From Malus domestica (taxonomy: Eukaryota > Streptophyta > Magnoliopsida > Rosales > Rosaceae), in contig NC_091670.1 in assembly GCF_042453785.1 (NCBI RefSeq), positions 32,995,501 through 33,059,500 of the forward strand: a DNA stretch of 64,000 bases, written 5' to 3'. Below the pieces are notes generated by a model. The model worked only from the letters and a program-made list of their open reading frames with translations, was not told where the DNA came from and did no database searches. This document shows positions 52,541 through 63,621 of this stretch, piece after piece (within the stretch, counting starts at the first letter, position 1; every line of letters begins with the position of its first letter). Made by a program: the position numbers and the translations under genes.

Positions 52541-53645
52541 TATGAACTTTGACTCCGACTGGTTCTTCATATGGCGTTTTTTAATTCCATATTTTTTCTT
52601 GAAATTATTTTGTTTATTACTCACCTCCTGTTTATTTATTGTCAAATTATTTTCTGAAATAAAAGAGGTGAAATATGTGATTGCGTATTTTGGCTAAACG
52701 TGGGTGAAAGGAAAGAGCAAATTTGAATATGTATTTCTGCATTTCTAATATATGTGAAGATATATTTCAATTTTTGGGGTGAATTTAAAGCTCGAGTCTT
52801 GAGATTTTGAAGTTGCAATGCTGTCTGTGCAGAGTAGAATTTTCTGATGTTTGTAACTTTGTATGATGTTTTGGAGTTGTGATTTGTCCTCCGTTTCGAT
52901 AAGCACTACCAGAATTCTGCTCATAGGACATGATTGTATACGCAGAAATGTGATTTTACATTCGACTTAAAAAAAAATGTGATTAGTTTTGTGGATTGAA
53001 ACCGTGTGAATTTAGGGTGCATGTTAGACAAAGGGCGGAGAGGGAGATTCGGAGAAGCTCTTTATTTGGGTTTCTATAATAAAGTGAAAAAAGGGTGATA
53101 TGCGTTTATAGGGTATACTAGTGCTAATATGTGAAAAAAGGATGCTATTTTTTATAGAACTATGGGATCCGGGGCTAGAGCCGCTTCATTCCAAAACATT
53201 TAACCCACAAATTAGAAACCCTAGCCACAGATAACTCACAGAGTTCCTTTCAAAGTCCTTCCTCCTCATCAACCCTCTCTCAAACCACTTACAGCCGCAT
53301 CTCCTCCTCTCAGCCTATCCTTACTCTTGTCTCTCTAGTCTTCGACTAGTTTGAAAGTTTAAATGACTGAAATTTTGTTTTGAACGTGGTTGGTATTGGA
53401 TGATATCACAGGATAGGAAGTAAGCCAGGTCAAGGAAAATCCTTTTTGTTACTGTTAGATGGTTATTCTTTTTTTCTTTTTTTTTGGTTCTTTTTTTCCC
53501 TGATAGTTAACCATTTTAGTTTCAATTAAATTTATGTTTGTGATTATGGTTTTATAGATTTGTCCTGAGGCTTACTGTGTGACAGTTTTGCTCTTTGTGT
53601 GACAGTTTCTGACAACAAACCGGGAGTGACAAATTTTTAGTAGCT
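52541..53645 (+). other. NSA2 leader intron region
   Basis: The first leader exon seems to end CTCACAG|GTATGA at about 52540. A second leader-like stretch with a telo-box (GAAACCCTAGCC, about 53215) and CT-rich sequence lies at 53200-53345, possibly an alternative first exon. The rest is T-rich intron-like sequence. No other gene. Confidence 0.4.
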
Positions 53646-55614
53646 ATGGTTTGTTCTCCATCTCTCTTTGCTGTATTTCGTTTAAGCGTTCATAATGTGT
53701 AGGACGCATTTAATATTGTATGGCAATGTTTTTTTGTGAAATTCAGCCGCAGGGAGATTACATAGACCTTCACAGGAAGCGGTATGGGTACCGACCTGAC
53801 CACTTCGAGCGAAAGCGCAAGAAGGAGGCTCGTCTCGTCCATAAGCGTTCTGAGACTGCTCAGAAGGTCAATTCCAATCCTTTTCCTTTATTTTTCGTGG
53901 AAAGTGACAATCAAATTGGAACTTTAAGCTTATTTTGTTCATTTGGAATGTTTGTATTGGAACAGGCCCTAGGTATCAAGGGTAAGATGTTTGCTAAGAA
54001 GCGCTATGCTGAAAAGGCTCTCATGAAGAAAACGTGAGTTCTCTAGTGTCTTTTTCCCAGTAGAATAGACTGTTGAGATGTACCTTACAGCACTTAAACT
54101 ACATTCATATGATGTGCTTCTAACAGTTTGTTTCATATTGCACTTGTCATGACTATTAATTTGCTGCTGCATATACACATAGACATAGTTACATTCATAT
54201 TTAAACTGCATAAGCTACACTTTACATAACCTTATTTGTGGCTTTTTATATTGTTTAGTGGCTATTGTCTTTATGTTGATTCCTTATTGTATCTTTTGTT
54301 TGTTATGCTACTGACGATTTACATATATGTAGAGTTAAATTTATGTTTTGTGAATGCCCACAGGTTGATTATGCATGAGGAGTCATCAACTAGGCGCAAG
54401 GTGGATGATGATGTTCATGAAGGCTCTATTCCCGCATATTTGATCGATCGTGTCAATACAACACGTGCGAAAGTACGGATTTCCAGCTATTAATAGATAT
54501 TTTTCTTAAAAAGGAAGATATTTGTTCATGTTTCTTATCTGACGTTATGCTGGAAATAGATTCTGAACAACACCATTAAGCAAAAGCGGAAGGAGAAAGC
54601 TGGGAAATGGGAAGTCCCACTGCCCAAGGTAAGAGCACATGCCACGCTTTTTCTTTTTTTCTCTGTTTTTCTGTGCGACTCATTTTTTATTGTATGCTAA
54701 TCATTGATATAATGTTCTGACAGTTTTATATCTTCTCTAGGTGAGGCCTGTGGCTGAAGATGAGATGTTCAAAATTCTTAGATCTGGAAAACGCAAGAGT
54801 AAGTATCTCCAACTTCTTCCTCTCTACTTCCATAGCAATCAAAGTGTGCTGTTGGTTCATTTATTGTCTAAATTTATCGTTTATAATGATTTCCGGCCTA
54901 AATGCGATCAAGCTAAAGTTCGTATAACATGACATTGAGGATAATTGAAAGTTTGAAACTGATGCCAGTATTTTCATGTGAATGTATTACTTAGTCCTCT
55001 GTTGCTTATTTGCTCAATTCTTTTTTGTAGCCAAGCAATGGAAGAGGATGGTCACAAAAGCTACATTGGTGGGACCTGGTTTCACGAGGAAACCTCCTAA
55101 GTATGAGCGATTTATCCGTCCCAGTGGATTGCGATTCACCAAAGCTCACGTGACACACCCTGAACTTAAAGCCACTTTTAACCTTGAGATCATTGGTGTG
55201 AAGAAGAATCCTAATGGTCAAATGTATACATCTCTTGGTGTGTTGACCAAGGGAACCATCATTGAGGTAAATCTTTCATTATGTGATCATTTATGACCAT
55301 TTATAATGCCAATCCCTTGGTGTTTTACGCTATCTACTTATTTTGTGGATATCAGGTGAATGTCAGTGAACTCGGTCTAGTCACACCTGCTGGGAAAGTT
55401 GTATGGGGTGAGTTCAGCCTTTTTTGTGGTGGTCGGCATTTTATCTGATGCCATCTCATTTATAGCTTTGCCATCACTCTTTTAAAGGCGGATAGTTTAG
55501 ATTCTGACTTGTTGCTGCATTTGTCTCTTCTTTGTGGTTGATGCAGGGAAGTATGCTCAGGTGACAAATAATCCAGAGAACGACGGGTGTGTTAATGCAG
55601 TTCTGCTCGTTTAA
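53646..55614 (+). CDS. NSA2: Ribosome biogenesis protein NSA2
   Basis: NSA2 is a nucleolar factor needed for 60S subunit assembly. Eight coding exons join in frame: 53747-53866, 53966-54033, 54364-54472, 54560-54628, 54741-54798, 55031-55266, 55356-55407 and 55547-55614, giving 259 residues. With one initiator Met the length is 260, that of the family. The first exon opens with [16 protein letters not shown] right after CAG, so Met must come from an upstream exon ending ATG|GT. The best candidate is ATG at 53646-53648 followed by GTTTGT. Hallmarks are [49 protein letters not shown] and [15 protein letters not shown]. An alternative in-frame ATG at 53720 would add MAMFFCEIQ, which the family does not have. 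Confidence 0.93.
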
Positions 55615-57221
55615 GAGGATCGCTTGATGAACATCAGTGAATTGTAGTAAACTGATGTCGTCTCGTTTCGTGGACCACGAAATTTTGGGGTGTTGAGTGC
55701 ATATTGTGGCTTGTTCAGAATAGTTGTTTATTTCCAAATTAGCATCAACCGAGAAGTTTTTTCCAACTGACCTGGATGCCTGAAATGTATTTTGGTTGAG
55801 GTCACTACAGAAGCAGGCTTGCAATTATTTGTCATTTCTTGGTACTGTGGTAGCACAATTTGTACTGATTAGTCTGGTAAAATTACGTACAACTCAATAG
55901 CATCACTCAGATATGCATGAAAATTAATGTTTGGGTCGAGCGTTAATGCTCGATAAGGGGTGAATCTGCTAAGACGCGTTAAAAACCGATCATGTTCGTG
56001 TTATATCGTGAAATTCACTAGTGATTTGTTAAGAAATCCAACATAAATTTCACGTAGAATAAACTTTACATAGAATATATTTCTTTCCACACGTGAGACC
56101 AAAACGTGTCTGTAAAGAGGAAAACGGATCAAAACGGAGACTAAAATGTGTCTGTAAAGAGGAAAACAATCAAAACAGCAGTTTAATTCAACGTGTCTTT
56201 GAAGAGGAAAATGGATCAAAACTCGGTTTGATTCAAGCAGTAAGCAATTCTTTTTTCTTTTGTATTCTTTCAAATTTGTCACCCCAATTACAGTAGCAGA
56301 ATTTCATAAGTTGATACATAATTTTGTTTTCCCAACCCATGAAATCATCCTAAAATTCAGCATAAGATCATACTTCAAATTTACAACGAAGGTGTCGATT
56401 CATTTTGTTTGAAGCCCGGTTTACAAAAGCTCAATCCACAACAACTACACTCTCCGTACTTCTCTTCGCAACGTTGAAAGATGTCACCAAAGCACCGAGC
56501 ATCACTAAACTAAGATTGAACACTCACTTAAGCAAACTAATATCGACGGAGTGGACCTAGCTAGCTAGCTTGCATGCCAGGAGATGCGACTTCCAAATTC
56601 AAAAGTGAGACACCGACCGACGCATTGACGCATAATATATTCCTGCATGATTGAATGTTTACCAAAAGGATCATCGGCCAACTTTTCCACCCAAAACCAT
56701 CACGGGTGATCCCGTGGTTGAAGATGAATTTTAGGTTCGTATTCTACACAGTACGTTCTAGGTTCGATTTCTAACATTGGTGAATCGCACGATAGTAGAG
56801 ATGTTGAAATGCCTCTGTGAGTCCCGACTCTCAAAAAGATGAATTACCGTGATGAAGCCATCAGCTAATCATTTTTAAAAAATTAAAAAGAATGCTTTTC
56901 CCATCCAGTACCAACAGATTATCTAAAACGGTGTAAAGTTTAAAGCATTGCATTTATTTACGAATAATATATTGTTTGAGTAAGAACTTCATATTTGTCG
57001 AGGTTTGTCTCGCCCCCCCCCCCCACACCATGTCCTACTTTTTCCAAAGTGGAACAAGATAATTAGTATTTATTAATTTAATTTGTTTTTAATTACCAGG
57101 ATTCCACTAATATCCCACCAATGCTCTTCCTCTCTGATTTTTCCTAGGAGAGGATTAGAATTTCGCATCCCATTGAACGTACACGCATTATCTTTTTGTA
57201 TTATTTATTTATTTATTTTTA
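55615..57221. other. NSA2 3' region and spacer with a 50-base tandem repeat
   Basis: The NSA2 3' UTR likely ends before 55900. At about 56090-56230 there are three tandem units of roughly 45-50 bases built on ACGTGTCTGTAAAGAGGAAAA followed by GATCAAAAC. Near 56700-56860 a phrase AGGTTCGATTTCTAACATTGG resembles a tRNA-type B box and may be an old SINE. A C-tract (CCCCCCCCCCCC) is at about 57012. No gene seen. Confidence 0.45.
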
Positions 57222-57365
57222 AACAAACAACTTTATCTACACTCACGGGATTGGTGTGCTAAGTCAGGCTAGCAATAATGTGGTTTAAATTTGTATTTGT
57301 CGAGAATCGAACCATTTACAAGTGAAAAGATATATCACTAAATCATAATACTAAATAGCTCTTTT
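57222..57365 (-). mobile_element. SINE-like element, second copy
   Basis: The minus strand carries TTTAGTGATATATCTTTTCAC, then the B-box-like GGTTCGATTCTCG, then AAATTTAAACCACATTATTG and GACTTAGCACACC, in the same order as the copy at 28890-29062. Ends are approximate and no target duplication was found. An (AT)n microsatellite follows at 57527-57556. Confidence 0.5.
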
Positions 57366-57522
57366 TGGATTATTGTGTCATCGTGCAATTATTAAAATTT
57401 ATTTTCCTTCTTGTTATTTTTTTTTTTTTAAGATGTGTTAGATATTAACTACGTACAGCACTATAGCTAGCTATCCAATGTTGCAAAAGCAAAGCAAAAC
57501 CATATAAGTTATCTTGAGAATT

Positions 57523-57556
<34 letters not shown>

Positions 57557-58368
57557 TCTTAAACCCGATGGATGACTATTGTTCATTAACAGTGGGCTTC
57601 CTGTTTCATCTTTTGTTTTCTTCATGGTTTCAGGTTTTTTCAGGTTGTATAGTGATTTGCCGCTTTTGCCCTCTTCTTGGTTTTGTTCCCGCTTGTTGGT
57701 GATGCTGGAAACATGTTTTGATTGCTTTTGGTTTACATTGTGCCGCGTGTTGATCATCCTTTGCATTTGGCTTTTCAACTTTTCTCTTTTATTTTTCTTT
57801 ACTTTCCCGCACATTTGCTCTCTTATTTCTCTTTCTTTTTTGTTTCGACTTCTACGTTTCCTCCCCTTTCTGTATTGCTGCTTGCAAATATAGGTTTGTA
57901 AACTCTTCTCTTTTATTTTTCTTTTCTTTCCCGCATGTTTGCTGTCTTATTTCCCTTTCTTTTTGCTTTTGACTTATGCTTTTTCTCCTCTTTCTGTATT
58001 GCTACTTGCAAACCTGAATTTGTAAGTTTGGTCCTTATTTTTGTTGTGCTTTTTGCCTTTGATTTTGGTTTGCTTTCGAGCTTTTGTTTTGTCCACGGAA
58101 CTGTGACGTTGTTTTGCCGTCTATGATGTTCTTTCGTTGGAGCATGCATTTTTAATTTGTTTTTTTTTACTGGAAACAGGTTCTGTGTTGAGGATTTATG
58201 GTTGGAGTTCTTGCTTTCTTTTGTCAGGTATTAAGTTTTTTTACTTTTTCCGTTTGTCAATTTATATGGGTGTTATATCATACATTTTAGTGTTTAGTTG
58301 AATTTATGCTGTTTTTTTTGCTGGTTGGTTTTGCTTCTGTTTAGAAATTGTACTATGATATCTGTTAA

Positions 58369-58683
58369 TGTCACATCCTAGTCTCGACTCCGTCGTAGCA
58401 CCCCCTTTCTGTTAGTTGATGTGGGATCTTACAATCCAATCCACCCCACTTAAGGGGAACCTGGCATCCTCGCCGGCACATCCACATCGAACGGCAGAGT
58501 GGCTCTGATACCAAATTGTCACATCCCAGCTTGACTCCGCCGTAGTACGATATTGTCCGTTTTTGGCTTACAATTCCCTCACGGTTTTGTTTTGGGTTTC
58601 GGCGCGAGAACTTCTATAGGGAAGGGAGCATGTACATATAAGGCACATCACCCCCTCTTCGTTGGTCGATGTGGGATCTTACA
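58369..58683 (-). mobile_element. TRIM element related to Cassandra
   Basis: Bordered by GTTAA on both sides (58364-58368 and 58684-58688). On the minus strand the ends read TGTAAGATCCCACATCGACC and GGGATGTGACA. Internal sequence shows a primer-binding-like TTTGGTATCAGAGCC and a purine tract just before the second LTR. The LTR shares CAAAACCGTGAGGG and ACAATATCGT with Cassandra but lacks a 5S-like block. The two LTRs are unequal, so it looks incomplete, with about one break. TRIMs encode no protein. Confidence 0.7.
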
Positions 58684-59489
58684 GTTAATATTTCACACTA
58701 TATAAGTCTAACTATATACTATATCAAGTGTTGTTATTAAAGTGGTGATGGTGATGCTTCTGTTAATATGGACTCTGTATTATTAAAAGTGGTGACAATG
58801 ATGTTTCTGTTTATTGCTGCTTGCAAATATGGGTTTGTAAGTTTGGTCCTCATTTTTTGTGCTTTTTGCCTTTCATTTTGTTTTGCTTTCAAGCTTTTGT
58901 TTTTCCCTTGGAACTATGATGTTATTTTTCCGTCCATGACATGATGTTCTTTCGTTGGAGCATGCAATTTTAATTTTTTTTTTTTTTTTGAATCAGGTTC
59001 TGTGTTGAGGATTTGTGGTTGGAGTTCTTGCTTTCTTTTGTCAAGTATTAAGTTTTTTGGTTAATCTCAGTTTACTACCCTAAACTTTCTTGATTTTCAA
59101 CATTTGATACATCAAGTTTTTTTCATCCCAGAGTGGTACCTGAAGTCATAATTTTGGGACAACTTCATACCTCCATTAAGGTTACTGTTAAATTAGCCTT
59201 TAACTTGTGATGTGGCGTCCACGTGGACAATAACTGGACGTCACATGTCAATATGGGTCCACGTGGATATTAAAAAAATTTAAAACTTCAAAAATTCAAA
59301 ATTAAAAAAAAATTCAAAATCAAAATTATTTTCTCTTCCCCTTCTCTTCGACTCCACTCTCTTTCATACCCAACCCACCTCTCCCTCACTTCCCCCAACT
59401 CCTTCCTCTTATAGCCATCCCTCACGAATAGGTCATCTATGTAAAACCCATCCCTTTCCTCCTACACCACAGTGGCGCAGTACCATTTT

Positions 59490-59814
59490 CCTCAACTGTA
59501 ACCACTGCTGCTACTGCATCTCTAATCAGCCCTTCGTCATCTTCAGCCTCACATTCTCTGAAACCCAAACCTTCTGGGGCCTCATCGCCTCTCAGTTTTC
59601 GTCATCTTCCACATCTGTCAAATCCGTCCTCATCTCCACTCTTATCGTCGGTGCCGTAGTTGTCTTTGTGCACGACACCTTTAAGGTTCCCAAAGACCTT
59701 TTCCTCTACGAGCAAGAGCCTTCCCCCTCCACTGGCTTCTTTTCCTTCCTCAACAGTGTCACACCCTATGTCGCTGTCAGCACATCCCCAGCCGTCGTCG
59801 CCGCTTACGGTTGA
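59490..59814 (+). pseudogene. Captured host gene fragment inside the Mutator-like element
   Basis: A frame of about 105 codons ends with TGA at 59812-59814. It reads QPFVIFSLTFSETQTFWGL, a Ser-rich stretch, the hydrophobic segment VLISTLIVGAVVVFVHD, then TFKVPKDLFLYEQEPSPSTG and FFSFL. Base composition is far more GC-rich than the surrounding DNA, like a coding exon. One membrane-type segment is visible. I do not recognise the source protein with confidence. No start codon or introns could be assigned. It could be a transcribed chimera or plain debris. Confidence 0.5.
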
Positions 59815-60102
59815 ACCTATCTACCTCCCCTAAATCGTAATTAGATCGCGCACAAGGCGAATATGGTATAATAAATTTGAGGTGTTTGTCATATAAATAT
59901 ATGTAGGGTGGATTTTCTTGGCGAATTTGTATGGATCTAGTGTACCTTCTTCGTTCTGATTTAGATAGAAAAATTCATGGTTCTTGGTAGATCTATAAAT
60001 CAAACTTATGTCCTTTCATTTCTTCATTAAGTCATGTAGTATATTGGGGTCAAGCTCTGGGGTACGTCGTTGAAGGAATATGGGGCTGAGGTAGGTGGCG
60101 GT

Positions 60103-60760
60103 TGTAACATCCCACATCGTCCAAGAGAGTGGATCTTGTAAGCCTTATATGTATATTCACATCTTTACCTAGCATGAGGCATTTTGGGAGTTCACTGGTT
60201 TTGGGTTCCATCGGAACTTCGAAGTTAAGCGAGTTCGCGCGAGAGCAATCCCAGGATGGGTGACCTACTGGGAAGTTCTCGTGTGAGTTCCTAGAAACAA
60301 AACCGTGAGGGCGTGGTTGTGGCCCAAAGAGGATAATATTGTGCTACAGTGGAGTCGAGCCTGGAATGTGGTGAGGGCCCGGGTTGGGATGTGACGATTT
60401 GGTATCAGAACTAATCCCTGGCCGAAAGTGTGCCGACGAGGACGTCGGGCCCTTAAGGGGGGTGGATTGTAACATCTCACATCGCCCAGGGGAGTGGATC
60501 TTGTAAGCTTTATATGTATATTCTCATATCTACCTAGCACTAGGCCTTTTAGGAGCTCACTGGCTTCGGGTTCTATCGGAACTCTGAAGTTAAGCGAGTT
60601 TGCTCGAGAGCATTCTCAGGATGGGTGACCTATTGGAAGTTCTCGTGTGAGTTCCCAGAAACAAAACCGTGAAGGCGTGGTCGGGGCCCAAGGCGGACAA
60701 TATCGTGTTACGGCGGAATCGAGCCCGGGATGTGGTGGGGGCCCGGGCCGGGATGTGATA
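60103..60760 (+). mobile_element. Cassandra TRIM retrotransposon carrying 5S-rRNA-like LTRs
   Basis: LTRs lie at 60103-60396 and 60468-60760, each beginning TGTAACATC. GCGGT borders the element (60098-60102 and 60761-60765). Each LTR contains a 5S rRNA-like block (ATCGGAACTTCGAAGTTAAGC, then AGGATGGGTGACC), near 60200-60290 and 60565-60650. This is the defining feature of Cassandra. The 71-base interior has a primer-binding TTTGGTATCAGAAC and a purine tract AAGGGGGG. It looks whole for this family, which has no genes. By eye the LTRs differ at about 41 of 293 positions (14 percent), suggesting several million years. Confidence 0.93.
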
Positions 60761-61224
60761 GCGGTGCAGCGGCGACCATAGTTGCGATTGGGAAAATGGT
60801 ATTGGCGCCATTATGGTTTATGAGGAATGGGCTGGGGCAATGAGGTGGGTCAAGAATGAAGGAAAGTGTAGTCAAATAAGGAGGGGAGTGAAAAAAAAAT
60901 TTTACTTTTTAATATCCACGTGGACCCATATTGACACGTGACGTCTAGTCATTGTCCATGTGGGCGCCACGTCACAAGTTAACGACTAACTTAACAGCAA
61001 CCTTAATGGAGGTATGAAGTTGTCCCAAAATTATGACTTTAGGTACCACTGTGGGATGAAAAAAACTTGATGTATCAAATGTTGAAAATCAAGAAACTTT
61101 AAGGTAGTAAACTAAGATTAACCCTAAGTTTTTTTACTTTTTCCTTTTATCGATTTATCTGGGTGTTATATGATGCGTTTTAGTGTTCAGTTGGATTTAT
61201 GTTTTTTTTTTTTTTTGCTGGTTG

Positions 61225-61834
61225 TGTGGAGCCAAAAATAATCAAGAAAATCACAAGGGCGACACATAGACTTTTGGGTAAAAAAGACAAAATTACCCTC
61301 GAGGCACACCGGGATTCTCACGCGCATGCAATGGACAATAGCGGCTCAATCGAGGTCAAAGATGATCAAAATGGTATTCTTTTAAACCCTCTCATCACTC
61401 CTTATTAAATCCTCACCCACAAGGTAACTCTCGATCATCTTTTTCAAATTAGGATTAATTGCCAAAATCAATTGATTAATTTCCTAATTAATTGATTAAT
61501 TGCCAAACTAATTGCAAGGTATTATTTTACATAATATATTGCAATCAATCCCATAAATCAACCAAATGTGGCCGGTCCCAATTCTCCTAATAGGGTTGGC
61601 CACACTCCTATATATAGCCACTCATTTTCTCCAAAACCTAAGTCCAATTCTCTCCCAAAAATTATCTAAACACTTTCTCTCAAATTCTAACTTTGGCATC
61701 GAAGATTCTTCGGCCAAAGCCCCCCCTCCCCATTCATCATGGGCGTGAGAGGCTTTTGGCCTTGATCTTAGGTGTTGATTGTTTTACACGTGCATTTTCG
61801 TCAAAGGAGAAAAAGACGGAAATTTGCATCTACA
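61225..61834 (+). mobile_element. Solo LTR, 610 bases, TGTGGAGCC family
   Basis: Begins TGTGGAGCCAAAAATAATC and ends TTTGCATCTACA, bordered by perfect GGTTG repeats (61220-61224 and 61835-61839). The parallel segment at 58320-58345 reads GCTGGTTGGTTTTG without the insertion, giving a direct empty-site comparison. It is a relative of the solo LTR at 27197-27951. No internal region is attached. Confidence 0.88.
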
Positions 61835-62044
61835 GGTTGGTTTTGTTTCTATTTCGAAATTGTACTATGGTATCTGTTAATATATCATACTATATAAGTA
61901 TAATATAAACTATATCAAGTGTTGTTAAAGTGGTGATGGTGATGCTTCTGTTAATATGGACTATGTATTATTAAAAGTGGTGATTGTGATGTTTTTGTTT
62001 ATAACCAAATAAGAACACTATTAAATTAATCGTTTTCCTACTGC

Positions 62045-62705
62045 AATTTAATAGCAACTACTTTCATTCGAATGAATGGCTATTCACTATCAATTTTGAA
62101 ATCACCGTGGCTAATCTACAGCTGCTTTCATATTGATTGGCCAAAGAAATCTTATGATTTGGATTTCACTTGGCTGTGAATATCAACCATAATTCAGAGT
62201 AAAAAAGATAAGGTTTCTTTGGTAAATCAATTATGGTTTAGATTTCACTAAGCTGTGAATTTAACAACAGCTACTTTCATTCAAATGAATGACTGTTTGC
62301 TATCCTTTTTGAAATCACCATGACTAATCTACACCTACTTTCATGTTGATTCACCAAAGAAATCTTATCATTTAGATTTCACTAGGCTATGGATTTCAAC
62401 CATAATTCACAGGAAAAAACATAAGGTTTCTTTAGTAAATCAATTATGATTTACATTTGACTAGGCGGTCAATTTAACAACAGCTACTTTCATTCAAATG
62501 AATGGATGTTCGCTATCCATTTTGAAATCACCATGACTAATCTACACCTACTTTCATATTGATTCACGGTATTGATTCACCAAAGAGACCTTATGATTTA
62601 CTTACATTTCGCTAGGATGTGAATATCAACCATAATACATAGTACAAAACATAAGGTTTCTTTCGTAAATCAATTATGGTTTAGATTTCACTAAGCTGTG
62701 AATAT
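62045..62705. repeat. Three tandem units of about 210-230 bases
   Basis: Each unit contains CAACAGCTACTTTCATTC, AATGAATG, TTTGAAATCACCATGACTAA, ATTGATTCACCAAAGA and ATAAGGTTTCTTT.GTAAATCAATTATG. Units start near 62045, 62265 and 62470; the third has a small internal duplication (ATTGATTCACGGTATTGATTCACC). Identity is about 85-90 percent by eye. No coding content. Confidence 0.8.
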
Positions 62706-63378
62706 TTACATTTGTTGGTGGTGTTGACCTTTGGTGTTTTTCCAAGTTGTTTAGCTTGCTATTGCTATATGGCATGTAGGGTTTTTAGTTGGTTCTCTAA
62801 CTATATTATCGTGGTGATTAAATTTGGCGTGATGTAAATTAAAGTGTCTGGATAAAACTAGGAACAGGTGATGTTCATTGTTCCCTTAGATGGAGTAATG
62901 CATTAGTTTAGCTTATGAGTCATAAATTTTTAATTATAATTTGATCGTTAGTTAGCTTAAATCAGAGCTGATATGATTTAGTATCATTTGCCAATTTGTT
63001 GATAAAGTCTGAAAATACTCTTTATCTTCATTTTAACTAGGTTATGGTGTTCTGGACAGGCCTATTTAATATTTATTATTTGTTGCATCAAAATCATCTC
63101 AATGCTTAATGAAATTTGATAGGATCCACAAACAATAAATTTTTAGTCTAATTCTATTAATCCAAAGAGACTGACAACTGATTTAGTGATTGTGTGTGTT
63201 TTGATTTGATTATTATTATTGGATAACTATTCTCACTCAAAATTAGATTTCAATTATAGTTTCTCTATATGTTTATAATATTTATAAAAATGGATATTAT
63301 AGTGTGGCTGGTATTTTAAACTTTTTCCTTACGCCGTTTATAAATTTATAAAATTTGTATTTCATTTGTATAGATTAA
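62706..63378. other. Spacer or leader intron before the RPA1-like frame
   Basis: T-rich, intron-like sequence with no conserved frame. It joins the tandem repeats to the RPA1-like exon. Long leader introns are common in RPA1-like and Helitron genes, so it may be part of the same transcription unit, but no splice pair could be fixed. Confidence 0.35.
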
Positions 63379-63621
63379 ATGGAAGACGAAGGTCCAACTT
63401 CGCTTGATCAATTGGTGGCATATAAAAAGGTTGTCAGAATTAAAGTACGTGTTTGTAGGATATGGAGACCAAAGTATCCAGACATAGGCGACAAATATAC
63501 AGGCCTGCACTGTATATTGGTTGATGAAAAATTTTGTGATAATTTTTTTATCAAATTACTTTATAGACATTTGATCGTCTATGTTAAGAATGAATTGTTT
63601 GCTTTAAAGCACATAATATAG
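63379..63621 (+). CDS. RPA1/DUF223-like protein, N-terminal part (partial)
   Basis: An 80-codon frame starts MEDEGPTSLDQLVAYKKV and reads VRIKVRVCRIWRPKYPDIG, then GLHCILVDEK. This matches the first OB-fold (DUF223) of plant replication protein A 70 kDa-like proteins, single-stranded DNA binders; such genes are also common in plant Helitrons. After ILVDEK the likeness fades and a stop follows at 63619-63621, so an intron probably begins soon after the EK codons. Sequence near 63944-64000 could hold the next exon. The gene continues beyond the window or is a fragment. Confidence 0.5.
   Translation: MEDEGPTSLDQLVAYKKVVRIKVRVCRIWRPKYPDIGDKYTGLHCILVDEKFCDNFFIKLLYRHLIVYVKNELFALKHII

Larger units (their letters stand above)
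59058..61124. mobile_element. Mutator-like element with long TIRs and a captured gene fragment
   Basis: Left arm 59058-59280 (GGTTAATCTCAGTTTACTAC...) and right arm 60900-61124 (inverted) are about 90 percent alike, roughly 220 bases each. The 9-base sequence TAAGTTTTT borders the element (59049-59057 and 61125-61133), the target size of Mutator elements. The related copy A segment at about 58230 shows the uninterrupted site. Between the arms there is no transposase, but there is a host-like coding fragment (59490-59814), so it fits a Pack-MULE. A Cassandra element sits inside it. Confidence 0.8.
57779..61990. repeat. Tandem duplication of a non-coding segment, later filled with insertions
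   Basis: Copy A (about 57886-58808) and copy B (about 58809-61990) share the order GCTTGCAAATAT, GTTTGTAAGTTTGGTCCT, GATGTTCTTTCGTTGGAGCATG, GTTCTGTGTTGAGGATTT, then GCTGGTTGGTTTTG, AAATTGTACTATG, then GTGGTGATGGTGATGCTTCTG. Copy A carries only a small TRIM. Copy B carries a Mutator-like element, with Cassandra inside, and a solo LTR. A smaller 125-base tandem repeat (57779-57903 and 57904-58022) precedes it. Each copy gives the empty site for insertions in the other. Confidence 0.85.

Noticed and set aside
57579-58149. Hydrophobic plus-strand and Lys-rich minus-strand frames
   Set aside because: Both arise from a T-rich, tandemly repeated non-coding stretch.
60190-60660. Possible 5S rRNA genes
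   Set aside because: The 5S-like blocks lie in the two LTRs of a Cassandra element with primer-binding and purine tracts; they are not a 5S array.
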